64,000 nt of DNA from an uncultured Alistipes sp. (lineage in GTDB: Bacteria > Bacteroidota > Bacteroidia > Bacteroidales > UBA932), in contig URSC01000001.1 of assembly GCA_900550465.1 (NCBI GenBank), positions 218,263-282,262 of the forward strand, read 5' to 3'. Numbering within the stretch: the first letter of the stretch is position 1; every line of letters begins with the position of its first letter. The notes under the pieces were generated by a model, which did no database searches, was not told the origin of the DNA, and was given only the letters and a program-made list of their open reading frames with translations. Below are positions 43,639-51,824 of the stretch, in pieces. The translations under genes and the position numbers were made by a program.

Positions 43639-44647
43639 GGGACACGGTGACGACGGATACCGGTACAGCGGTATAAAGGCGGATTTCAGCTCCAACGTGC
43701 CAGGCGGGGTAGACCACCGTCCTCTCAGGAAGTATCTGGCCGGGATCATGGAGGTGCTGGAGCATTATCCCGAACCGGAACCCTATGCTTTCGGACGGGA
43801 GATAGCTGCCCGGCATGGCATCTCCCCGGAGTGTGTGCTTGTAACCAACGGGGCTACAGAAGCCATATATCTCACGGCGCATATGCTGCAGGGAAAGCGG
43901 ACAACCGTTATCGAACCTTCCTTTTCAGAATACAGGGATGCCTGCACTGTGTACGGACACGAGGTGACAGGTGCAGGGAATCTGCGGGAACTGCCGGACA
44001 GGATGCCGGACTCGGTATGGCTCTGCAATCCCAACAACCCTCTCGGCACGGCGACCCCGCCGGAAACCGTACTGGAACTCGCCTCCTCCCATCCCGATAC
44101 AGTCATCGTGGTAGACCAGTCCTACGAGGATTTCACTCTCAGACCGGTACTGGCCCCTTCGGAAGTAGTGGAACAGTATCCCAATGTGATACTGATACAT
44201 TCGATGACCAAGCTTTTCGCCGTACCGGGACTCAGGATAGGATACATCACAACCTCGGCTGAAACTTGCCGCAGACTGAGAGCCCTGCGCATGCCGTGGT
44301 CGGTCAATGCCATGGCTGTGGAAGGAGGGCGCTGGCTGCTGAAGCACGGTCTGCCCGGGCCGTCCCTGAAAGACCTGCTGAAGGAAACGGAGAGAGTACG
44401 TACTGCCATTGAGGCTGCGGGAGGTTTCTCCACTCTGCCCACGGATACTCATTTCATGCTTGTGACCACCCGTCACGGTACAGCTGCGCAGCTGAAAGAC
44501 TGGCTGGCCGGTACACACGGTCTCCTTATCCGCAATGCCGACAACTTCCACGGCCTGGGTTCCGGGCATTTCCGCATAGCAGTGCAGACTCCGGCGCAGA
44601 ATGATATGCTCATCAATGCTTTAAGACAATGGACCCGGCTCTTCTGA
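43631..44647 (+). CDS. cobD: L-threonine-O-3-phosphate decarboxylase
   Basis: PLP enzyme that makes (R)-1-aminopropan-2-yl phosphate, the linker joining the corrin ring to the nucleotide loop. The 338-residue protein is a fold-type I aminotransferase relative with NPNNPLGT (about residue 136), the PLP-lysine in HSMTKLFAVPGLRIGY (about residue 195) and a C-terminal FRIAVQ. I chose MIEGHGDDGY, which overlaps cbiP by eight bases; a longer frame upstream is only the shadow of cbiP. It needs threonine phosphate, yet no PduX-type threonine kinase is seen in the window. Confidence 0.92.
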   Translation: MIEGHGDDGYRYSGIKADFSSNVPGGVDHRPLRKYLAGIMEVLEHYPEPEPYAFGREIAARHGISPECVLVTNGATEAIYLTAHMLQGKRTTVIEPSFSEYRDACTVYGHEVTGAGNLRELPDRMPDSVWLCNPNNPLGTATPPETVLELASSHPDTVIVVDQSYEDFTLRPVLAPSEVVEQYPNVILIHSMTKLFAVPGLRIGYITTSAETCRRLRALRMPWSVNAMAVEGGRWLLKHGLPGPSLKDLLKETERVRTAIEAAGGFSTLPTDTHFMLVTTRHGTAAQLKDWLAGTHGLLIRNADNFHGLGSGHFRIAVQTPAQNDMLINALRQWTRLF

Positions 44648-45585
44648 CAATCCTCCAGCACCGTATCCTCCCCCTGCTTGCGGGGTGGACTGCAGATCTG
44701 GCCTTCGGAGACCCGGTCCGGCTTCCGCATCCTGTAGTAGGGTTCGGAAGACTGATTGCGGCCGGGGAAAAAACACTGAACCGAGGGCGTCACCGTGTTC
44801 TCAAGGGGGCACTGCTGGCCATAGGACTCACCCTCGGCATCTTCCTTCTGGGCTGGAGCATACTCCGGCTGTGCGGGATGGTTTCACCGTGGCTCCGCTG
44901 TGCTGTATCGTCCCTGCTGATTTTCTACTGCCTGGCCGGAAAAACCCTGCGGAAGGAAGTCCGGGACGTGTTTGCAGCGGTAGACCGTTCCCTGGATGAG
45001 GGAAGGCGGCAGGTATCCAGGATAGTAGGACGCGACACGGCCTCGCTGTCAGCTCAGGAGGTACGGACGGCAGCGCTGGAGACCCTGGCGGAAAATCTCA
45101 GCGACGGGGTAGTGGCCCCGCTCTTCTGGCTGGCGGTCGGAGGAGTGCCGGGCATGCTGGCATACAAGATGGTAAACACTCTGGATTCGATGATAGGCTA
45201 CCGCTCGGACCGCTATCTCCTTTTCGGCAGGACTGCGGCACGCATTGATGATGCGGCCAACTGGCTGCCTGCCCGCCTGACGGCATTTATGATGATAGTC
45301 TGCGCCGGCAGGCCCGGTCTGCTGCGCTTCGTGCTCCATTTCGGTCCGCAGCATGCAAGCCCCAATTCAGGCTGGCCTGAGGCCGCTCTGGCCGGTGTCC
45401 TGAACTGCCGCTTCGGAGGGACGCACGATTATTTCGGACAAGCAGTCTACAAGCCGTACATAGGTACCGGAGCACGTCTGCTGACTACTGCGGACATGCG
45501 CGTGGCACTGCGCATCAATCTCCGAGTGGAAATTCTCACGATTACCGCTTTGTGCCTGATATTTTTACTGACGGGCATTCTCTGA
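44629..45585 (+). CDS. cbiB: Adenosylcobinamide-phosphate synthase
   Basis: Inner-membrane enzyme that joins aminopropanol phosphate (from CobD) to the f side chain of the corrin. The 318-residue protein has several hydrophobic segments and the family motifs ADLAFGDPVRLPHPVVGFG (about residue 21), ENLSDGVVAPLFWLAVGGVPG (about 160) and MVNTLDSMIGYRSDRYLLFG. It overlaps cobD by 19 bases and is the last gene of this plus-strand operon. The stop is two bases from the end of convergent cobC, and no terminator hairpin was found between them. Confidence 0.95.
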   Translation: MDPALLTILQHRILPLLAGWTADLAFGDPVRLPHPVVGFGRLIAAGEKTLNRGRHRVLKGALLAIGLTLGIFLLGWSILRLCGMVSPWLRCAVSSLLIFYCLAGKTLRKEVRDVFAAVDRSLDEGRRQVSRIVGRDTASLSAQEVRTAALETLAENLSDGVVAPLFWLAVGGVPGMLAYKMVNTLDSMIGYRSDRYLLFGRTAARIDDAANWLPARLTAFMMIVCAGRPGLLRFVLHFGPQHASPNSGWPEAALAGVLNCRFGGTHDYFGQAVYKPYIGTGARLLTTADMRVALRINLRVEILTITALCLIFLLTGIL

Positions 45586-45587
45586 AC

Positions 45588-46172
45588 TCAATATCTCAGG
45601 CTGATGATTCCACCATAAGGAGGACAATGGCTCCAGGCATCTTCCGCGGCACAGGCTCCGGTAAGGACGCAGGCCGCTGAGATAACTCCTCCATGAGTGA
45701 ATATCAGCACTTTAGGGCGCGTTTTACGGCTTTCGTCAGACAAAAGTATATTTTTTGTACATTCCAGGAATCGACGGACGCGGGCAAGCTGGTCGGTAAA
45801 AGATTCTCCGCCAGTAGGAGCCGTGTGGAGCCAGTCTTCATAATAATCCTTGAGACGGGAATCGGCAATATCATCGTAGCGGAGTCCCTCCCAGGAGCCG
45901 AAACTGCGTTCCATCAGGCGGGCATCCGTAACGCAGTCCGGCCATCCACAGGCGGTAGCAAGGGCCGTGCATCGCGAGGACGGGCTGCTGAACACCAGAT
46001 CAGGAGCAGTATCCTGAAAAATTCGGGAGAGTTCCATCCGCACGGCCTCCGCATCGTGAGGAAAGCTTCCTGCAAGGGGTATGTCCATCTGTCCATAGCA
46101 GGTGCCGGGAGGAACATCCACCGCCGTGTGCCGGACCAGAATCCATTCTACCGCAGTGCAAGGACTATCCAT
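45588..46172 (-). CDS. cobC: Alpha-ribazole phosphatase (histidine phosphatase family)
   Basis: Probable phosphatase that removes the 5' phosphate at the end of nucleotide-loop assembly. The 194-residue protein has the phosphoglycerate-mutase-type catalytic motif LVRHTAVD (RHG variant with Thr) near residue 12, then CYGQMDIPL, the acidic ERSFGSWEG (about residue 88) and the second His in FTHGGVIS. Context as the last gene after cobU, cobT and cobS makes the assignment firm. It overlaps cobS by 25 bases. Confidence 0.88.
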   Translation of the reverse strand: MDSPCTAVEWILVRHTAVDVPPGTCYGQMDIPLAGSFPHDAEAVRMELSRIFQDTAPDLVFSSPSSRCTALATACGWPDCVTDARLMERSFGSWEGLRYDDIADSRLKDYYEDWLHTAPTGGESFTDQLARVRRFLECTKNILLSDESRKTRPKVLIFTHGGVISAACVLTGACAAEDAWSHCPPYGGIISLRY

Positions 46173-46915
46173 ACTCCGAAATAAAAAGAGAGTTCACTCA
46201 GCAGGAAGGCAGCCCCGCAGCAGTCTCCCGTGTAGCCGCCGATTTTTCGTTTGAAATACAGAAAGAGTCCGACGGAAGTCAATATCGGCATAATGGATGC
46301 CGGCCACAGTACCGCAGGCATCCACAGTATGGCAGGCAGCACTCCGGCAGCAGCAGAGAACAGCCAAACCGGCAGACTCATCCGGCTGTAGACAGTGCCG
46401 GTCTTGCTTTCCGAGGACTTACGCGCATACGGCAGGACGTTGACTATCTGGGAGGCGGTCAGTTTGCACAGAGGGTCGGCAGTACCGGCCAGGAGCGCCA
46501 GGCTCTCCGCAGGAACAGGCAGAAAGGCTACCAGTGCAAAGAGCAGGATAAAATACAATACCAATCCGATGACGCCGTAACTGCCGGTGCGGGAATCTTT
46601 CATGATCTCCAGTACCTTCTCCTTGTTCCTGCCTCCTCCGAATCCGTCGAAAACGTCTCCGAGCCCGTCCTCATGCAGTCCCCCCGTCAGCAGAACCCTG
46701 GCGGCGAATGCCATTATTACGGCTGCCTGGATCGGCAATACCTGCGCGCAGAGCCACAGTATGCCGCCGGTCAAGGCACCGGTAAGCCATCCCACCAGAG
46801 TCCATCCGTTGACAGTCCGTCTGAAACTGTCTTCGGGGATATTGTACAGCCTCCATAGCGGTAATCTGGTCAGCAGGGTGAAGGATGCGAGTATATCGTA
46901 AAAGAATCTCCTCAT
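46148..46915 (-). CDS. cobS: Adenosylcobinamide-GDP ribazoletransferase (cobalamin synthase)
   Basis: Integral inner-membrane enzyme that joins GDP-cobinamide to alpha-ribazole, completing cobalamin. The 255-residue protein has the family signature GGLHEDGLGDVFDGFGGGRNKEK (given by positions about 77-99; key Asp residues D83, D86, D90) and DSRTGSYGVIGL, with five or six hydrophobic segments. It starts two bases after the cobT stop and overlaps cobC. Confidence 0.95.
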   Translation of the reverse strand: MRRFFYDILASFTLLTRLPLWRLYNIPEDSFRRTVNGWTLVGWLTGALTGGILWLCAQVLPIQAAVIMAFAARVLLTGGLHEDGLGDVFDGFGGGRNKEKVLEIMKDSRTGSYGVIGLVLYFILLFALVAFLPVPAESLALLAGTADPLCKLTASQIVNVLPYARKSSESKTGTVYSRMSLPVWLFSAAAGVLPAILWMPAVLWPASIMPILTSVGLFLYFKRKIGGYTGDCCGAAFLLSELSFYFGVWIVLALR

Positions 46916-46917
46916 AC

Positions 46918-47952
46918 TTAAAAATACTTGGTGATTCGGGTGCCGGTGAAAGAATCCATTTCATTGATCATCCGTACAGCGGATTCCAGAATAGGATAGG
47001 CGCACACAGCGCCTGAGCCCTCGCCGAGACGCAATCCAAGTGAAAGCAGTGGAGAGGCCCCCATGTATTCCAACAAAAGCCGATGCCCGCTCTCATCCCC
47101 GACATGTCCGAACACCGCATAATCCGTCACATCCGGATATAGACGCGATGCACCCAGCATACATACAGTCATTATAAAACCGTCCACGAGGATTATTATT
47201 TTCCGGGCAGCAGCCTGAAGCATCGCACCTACTGCCATTACCATCTCGAAGCCTCCGAAGCAGCGGAGAACATCAGCTGTGGAGCCGTCTCCGCAATAGG
47301 CAGCGCAGCATCTTTGCAGAACCTCCAGTTTGTGCCTTACCCCACCGCTGTCAAGCCCGCTGCCGGCGCCCACACACCGCTCCAGCGGTATCCCCGTGAG
47401 AAAATGCATCCAGAGTGATGAGGCTGAGGTATTTCCTGCACCCATCTCTCCGAATGACAGGACATTGCATCCCTCCGCGCAGGCTTCGTCCACCATCCCG
47501 GCGCCTGCCTCGAGACAGCGTAGATATTCTTCCTTGGTCATAGCCGGTCCGTGAAGACAGTTGGAAGTACCTTTTCGAATCTTTCGGTCGATAACTCCGC
47601 ACCCGGGCTCGAAATCATAGTCCACACCTGCGTCAACCACCTTGAGGGTGAATCCATGCTGACGGCATAGGAAACCGATGCCTGTGCCACCCTTCAGGAA
47701 ATGCAGAGTCTGCTGCCACGTCACCTCCTTGGGCGTGAGACTCACCCCTTCGGATACGAGGCCGTGATCAGCTGCAAAAAGGATATTCTGAGGATTATGC
47801 AGCCTGGGAGTAAGACTGTTCTGAATCAGACATACCTGCAAGGCCAGTTCTTCCAGCCGGCCGAGAGAGCCTTTCGGTTTGGTCAGGTTGTCGATTTTGT
47901 CACGGACCGCAGGCACTAAGGACCGGTCCACGGGAACGATATTGAATGTCAT
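46918..47952 (-). CDS. cobT: Nicotinate-nucleotide--dimethylbenzimidazole phosphoribosyltransferase
   Basis: Activates the lower-ligand base to its alpha-ribotide. The 344-residue protein has LTKPKGSLGRLEELALQ at the N-terminus, FAADHGLVSEGVS, FGEMGAGNTSAS (about residue 175) and LGLRLGEGSGAVCAYPILESA near the end, where the catalytic Glu of CobT is expected. No gene for making dimethylbenzimidazole (bluB or bza) is present, so the base is either salvaged or made elsewhere. It lies between cobU (seven bases) and cobS (two bases). Confidence 0.95.
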   Translation of the reverse strand: MTFNIVPVDRSLVPAVRDKIDNLTKPKGSLGRLEELALQVCLIQNSLTPRLHNPQNILFAADHGLVSEGVSLTPKEVTWQQTLHFLKGGTGIGFLCRQHGFTLKVVDAGVDYDFEPGCGVIDRKIRKGTSNCLHGPAMTKEEYLRCLEAGAGMVDEACAEGCNVLSFGEMGAGNTSASSLWMHFLTGIPLERCVGAGSGLDSGGVRHKLEVLQRCCAAYCGDGSTADVLRCFGGFEMVMAVGAMLQAAARKIIILVDGFIMTVCMLGASRLYPDVTDYAVFGHVGDESGHRLLLEYMGASPLLSLGLRLGEGSGAVCAYPILESAVRMINEMDSFTGTRITKYF

Positions 47953-47959
47953 GATGAGA

Positions 47960-48472
47960 TTATTTTATTTTCACAGGTATTCCGCTGATTATGAGCATCA
48001 CGGTATCGGCCCGGGCCGCAATGTACTGATTGACTTTGCCGAGCAGATCCGTGAAATGCCGCTGGACGTCATTGGTCGGAGTGCCGCCCCAGCCGATTTC
48101 ATTGGTCACGAAGATGAATTCCGCATCCTGGCGGACCAGCCGGTCGAACTCTTCTGTAATGGCGCTGTACACCGCTTCGGAATCTTCGTGGCAGTCGAAG
48201 AAAAAATTGGTGCTCCAAAGGGTTACACAGTCCACAAGAACCGTCCTTCCGGTAAGGTCATGGCGGCTGAGAGCCTTATCCTCCTCGATATTGGTCCACT
48301 CCGGACCCCGGCGCAGCTGATGCCGGCGTACCCTCTCACGGAACTCCTCATCCCAGATTCTGGATGTTGCCAGATACACCGGCATGTCACTCAAGGATAA
48401 CGCCAATTGTTCCGCATAAGTGCTTTTACCGGAACGCTGCCCGCCGGTGATAAGTATGATTTTTCTTGCCAT
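47960..48472 (-). CDS. cobU: Adenosylcobinamide kinase / adenosylcobinamide-phosphate guanylyltransferase
   Basis: A 170-residue bifunctional enzyme that phosphorylates cobinamide and then transfers GMP. The P-loop TGGQRSGKSTYAE is at the N-terminus, the guanylylated His is in RRHQLRRGPEWTNIEE, and VLVDCVTLW and FVTNEIGWG follow as in other CobU proteins. First gene of the cobU-T-S-C operon. A minus-strand TATCTTTG box 17 bases upstream is the likely -7 element, part of a palindrome shared with the divergent HAD gene. Confidence 0.95.
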   Translation of the reverse strand: MARKIILITGGQRSGKSTYAEQLALSLSDMPVYLATSRIWDEEFRERVRRHQLRRGPEWTNIEEDKALSRHDLTGRTVLVDCVTLWSTNFFFDCHEDSEAVYSAITEEFDRLVRQDAEFIFVTNEIGWGGTPTNDVQRHFTDLLGKVNQYIAARADTVMLIISGIPVKIK

Positions 48473-48488
48473 GACTGAATAGTTTGGA

Positions 48489-48511
48489 CAAAGATATAAT
48501 TTTTATCTTTG
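48489..48511. promoter_or_regulatory. Palindromic divergent promoter (cobU / HAD gene)
   Basis: CAAAGATA (48489-48496) and TATCTTTG (48504-48511) form a perfect 8-base inverted repeat with a 7-base centre. Each arm is a -7 box for its own direction. A TTTG at 48483-48486 may be the -33 box of the plus direction (spacer 17). The plus-strand box ends three bases before the first ATG of the HAD gene, so its mRNA is expected to be leaderless or nearly so. Confidence 0.55.
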
Positions 48512-48514
48512 CGG

Positions 48515-49393
48515 ATGATGAAAATTACGGTTGACAATATCATATTGACAGCCCGGCCCAGAGTCATGGACAGATGCGTGCGGATGGTCGGGGAGGCGAT
48601 GCTGCGCAACGGTCTTCCGCTCCAGAGAGCCGTTTACCATGCACAGGAACGGATATGGACATGCGGGCAGGATTGCATACTGGAACCGCAGCAGTATTCT
48701 TCCCTGCTGTCGTCCCTGCTGCCTGTGGCGCGGAGCTGCGGAGCTGCAGTGGCTGTCAGACGTTCTTCCTCCGCTGCTGCCGTAAGGGCAGTGGCTTTCG
48801 ATCTTGATTCGACCCTGATCCGCTGTGAGTTCATGAATCTGCTGGCCCGGGAGAGAGGTGTATCCGGGAAAGTCGATATCCTTACAGAAAAGGCTATGGA
48901 CGGGGAGATGGATTTTTCCGAGAGCTACAGGCATCGGCTGGCTCTGATAGCCGGATTGCCGGTAACTGTGGCTCAGAAACTGATAGACTCCGTACCGATT
49001 ACTCCGGGTGCCGGAGAACTCCTGACTGCGCTCTCAGCCCAAGACTGCGCCACCGCGCTCATATCCGGCGGATATCTGCGGCTGGGAGAACATATACAGA
49101 GGAAACTCAGGATGGATTTTCTCTATACTTCCGATCTTGAGGAAAGGAACGGCTGCCTCACAGGCCGCATAAACGGACGGCTGCTGGACAGTTACGGAAA
49201 AGCCGCGGCTTTGGAAGATTTCTGCCGCCGCTGCGACTGCAGCCCCATGGAATGTGCCGCAGTAGGTGACGGAGCCAACGATATACCCATGCTTGCGGAA
49301 GCCGGTAAGGCTGTCCTGTACTGCTCGACACCATCTTGTCCTGAAGGATTTCAGCCTATCGGTATTATTCTGCGTTACTTGAGCCGGCTCTGA
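48515..49393 (+). CDS. HAD-family phosphatase, SerB-like, with N-terminal extension
   Basis: A 292-residue cytoplasmic HAD hydrolase. The catalytic loop AFDLDSTLIR (about residue 92), motif II ALISGG (about residue 186) and the acidic GDGANDIPML (about residue 250) are complete and place it near phosphoserine phosphatase SerB. About 85 residues precede the HAD core (ITVDNIILTARPRVMDRCVRMVGEAML...), without a recognised domain. It lies between the cobU promoter and riboswitch 3, entirely within B12 genes, and shares a palindromic promoter with cobU. A role in B12 synthesis is an inference: relatives such as ThrH can act on phosphoserine and homoserine, and CobD needs threonine phosphate. Confidence 0.8.
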   Translation: MMKITVDNIILTARPRVMDRCVRMVGEAMLRNGLPLQRAVYHAQERIWTCGQDCILEPQQYSSLLSSLLPVARSCGAAVAVRRSSSAAAVRAVAFDLDSTLIRCEFMNLLARERGVSGKVDILTEKAMDGEMDFSESYRHRLALIAGLPVTVAQKLIDSVPITPGAGELLTALSAQDCATALISGGYLRLGEHIQRKLRMDFLYTSDLEERNGCLTGRINGRLLDSYGKAAALEDFCRRCDCSPMECAAVGDGANDIPMLAEAGKAVLYCSTPSCPEGFQPIGIILRYLSRL

Positions 49394-49411
49394 CTACAGG
49401 TGACGATTTTA

Positions 49412-49442
49412 TTTGGAGAAAATAGAAATTTGTCTATATTTG
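49412..49442 (+). promoter_or_regulatory. Promoter of the btuB/btuG operon
   Basis: TTTG (49412-49415), 19-base spacer, TATATTTG (49435-49442): a full match to the Bacteroidota promoter. Transcription would start at about the first aptamer base. Confidence 0.75.
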
Positions 49443-49448
49443 CTCCGC

Positions 49449-49638
49449 TGAAAGTTTCCTGTCCGCCGCTCTGCGGTGGAGGAATTAAAAGGGAACCGGG
49501 TGAGAGTCCCGGACAGTTCCCGCTGCTGTAATTTCCACGTCCTGTATGGATGGAAGTCACGCGGTAATCTATTGAGCCACTGCCTTGTAAGGTGGGAAGG
49601 CTGCCGCTGTGAGGAATAAGTCAGAAGACCTGCTTTCA
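49449..49638 (+). promoter_or_regulatory. Cobalamin riboswitch 3
   Basis: Conserved segments in order are GGGAACCGGGTGAGAGTCCC, ACAGTTCCCGCTGCTGTAAT, GCCACTG, GGGAAGGCTGCCGC and AGTCAGAAGACCTGC. The closing helix pairs TGAAAG (49449-49454) with CTTTCA (49633-49638). About 130 bases separate it from the btuB ATG. It controls btuB, btuG and two lipoprotein genes up to the terminator at 56448. Confidence 0.95.
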
Positions 49639-49769
49639 AGTTTGACTGTCTGCCCTGCGGGAGTCGGGTGCGGCAATGCTGAATGGTTTTTCTTCTTCAG
49701 GAACAGACAGTCTGCCTTTGCGCCAAATATGACGCAAGGGAATCCCGGGAGTTGGAAAATAATTTGGCA

Positions 49770-51824
49770 ATGAACTATAAGAAAGCAGGTACTGTTTTAC
49801 CTATTATTGTGCTCATGCTGTCGCTGACAGCTTCACTCCGGGCCCAGGACGGAATCCCGGAGCTGCCCGCAGACACCCTCGGAGAGGTAGTGGTCACGGC
49901 CGACCGTATAAGGGAGATCGTGCCGGCTCAGAAGCTCTCCGGAGAGCAGCTTCAACGGTTGAGCTCCAATTCGATAGCCGATGCGCTCCGATATTTTTCG
50001 GGCGTGCAGATCAAGGACTACGGCGGCATAGGCGGCCTCAAGACGGTCAATATCCGCAGCCTCGGCAGCCAGCATGTAGGGGTCTTCTATGACGGCATCC
50101 AGATTTCCAATGCCCAGAACGGGACGGTGGATCTGGGCAAGTTCTCCATGGACAATATGGAAGTCCTGTCGGTGTACAACGGGCAGAAGAGTGATATCTT
50201 CCAGTCGGCCAGGGACTATGCCTCGGCGGCTGCGCTGTACATGGTGTCCAGGAGGCCGAAGTTCAGCGGAGACAGAGGGAATAATCTGAATTTCAAGCTG
50301 CGCAGCGGCTCATTCGACCTCATTGACCTCTCGGGGCTGTGGGAGCACCGCATAGGAAAATATTTCAGTACCTCGGTCAATGCAGAGTTCCTCAATACTT
50401 CCGGACGCTACAAGTTCCGATATCAGAGGGACGGAGGCTACGATACGACGGAGGTGCGCCGCAACGGGGACGTGATGTTCGTCAGGGCGGAGGCAGGCCT
50501 GTTCGGTCAGATGCCGCGGACGGACTTCATGCTCAAAGGCTATTTCTACTGGTCGGAGAGGGGCTATCCCGGTGCGGCGGTCAAGAAGGACTACGGCATC
50601 TCGCTGCTCAACGAGGACCGGCAGAAGGACCGCAACATCTTCGTGCAGACGGCCCTGACGCATAAAGCGGCTGATTTCTACAGCCTAAAGGTGCAGGAGA
50701 CGATCACCGTGGGCGTCCATTCATTTTTGTCACCGGCTGTCTCCATGTCCCTTTTGCTCATGTCGTGGACATAAGTATAGAGCAGACTGGCCTGGGCACT
50801 GAGACCGAAGTCGAAATTGACCGAGGTGGCCGCAGCGGAGAGGACGGTCAGCCTGCGCGGCTGTATGAAATTGGCGTTGAACATCTCCGTACCGTCGGCA
50901 TCCAGACTGTTCCACTGCAGGTCGCAGGAAAGGTTGGCACTCCAGATCCGGCCGGCCGAGAACAGATGGGAGGTGGTCAGATACAGCTCCTGCTGCCAGT
51001 AGTGATTGTCCATCGGCTGGACAGTGCTGTGCGGGGGCATTATGTAGTTCATGTAATCGTTGGCGTACTTGGCCTGCACCCCGTGGAAGAGGGTAGGGCT
51101 GAGCTTCAGGGCCTTCTACAAGAAGATATTCCGCATGCCCACCTTCAACGACCTCTACTACGTCCAACTGGGCAACCGCAACCTCCGGCCCGAATACACC
51201 ACACAGTACAATGTGGGCGCCGCATACCACAAGGCCTTCTATTCATGGTTTGCCGGACTTCAAGCCAGTGTGGACGTCTACTACAATACAGTGAAGGACA
51301 AGATTATCGCCACCCCGACCTCCAACCAGCTGGTATGGACGATGGTCAACCTGGGCTACGTGGAGATACGGGGTATGGATGTAGTCCTGACCCCCTCATT
51401 CCGCTTCGGTCCGGTGGATATATCCGCCAGGCTGAACTACACTTATCAGAAGGCCCAGGACTTCACCGACACCAAGAAGGACGAGGGATACGAGGGTGTC
51501 ATCAGCACATACGGCGACCAGATACCCTACGTGCCGCTGCACAGTGGCTCGGCCGTCTTAAGTGTCAGCTACCGGACCTGGGACTTCCACTACAGCTTCG
51601 TCTATACCGGTGAGAGATACATGCTCGGCGGCAATGTGCCAGTCAACTACATCCAGCCCTGGTACACCAGCGACCTCTCGCTCTCCAAGGTCTTCCACAT
51701 CAAGAAGGTGGACCTGGGAGTTACTGCGGAGGTCAACAACATCTTCAACCAGCAGTACGAGGTGGTGAAGTGGTACCCCATGCCCGGCACCAATTTCAAG
51801 ATAACATTAAGCCTTACGATATGA
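49770..51824 (+). pseudogene. btuB: B12 TonB-dependent receptor BtuB, split by an inverted internal segment
   Basis: Outer-membrane cobalamin receptor. The left part (49770-50774, 334 residues) has a signal peptide ending near LRAQ, the plug (LGEVVVTADRIREIVPAQKLSGEQLQ, QIKDYGGIGGLKTVNIRSLGSQHVGVFYDG) and the first barrel strands, then runs into a stop. The right part continues from about 51081 (PWKRVGLSFRAFYKKIFRMPTFNDLYY) to the C-terminal strand. The missing middle is present between 50698 and 51072, but on the opposite strand (KYANDYMNYIMPP...DKNEWTPTV). Inverting 50690-51080 gives one uninterrupted 684-residue receptor, the normal BtuB size. As drawn, only a truncated protein would be made. 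The stop overlaps btuG (ATGA), so btuG translation may also suffer. Confidence 0.92.
50690..51080. other. Invertible (inverted) segment within btuB
   Basis: Bounded by an exact 8-base inverted repeat, GGTGCAGG at 50690-50697 and CCTGCACC at 51073-51080, with 375 bases (125 codons) between. Both repeats encode Val-Gln or Cys-Thr codons of the receptor. In the flipped orientation both junctions are in frame (AAG GTG CAG GCC and TGC ACC CCG TGG) and the segment has no stop. No recombinase gene is present in the window. Confidence 0.88.

Noticed and set aside
51060..51824. Independent receptor-like gene starting near 51060
   Set aside because: It lacks signal peptide and plug; its sequence continues the btuB barrel once the internal segment is flipped.
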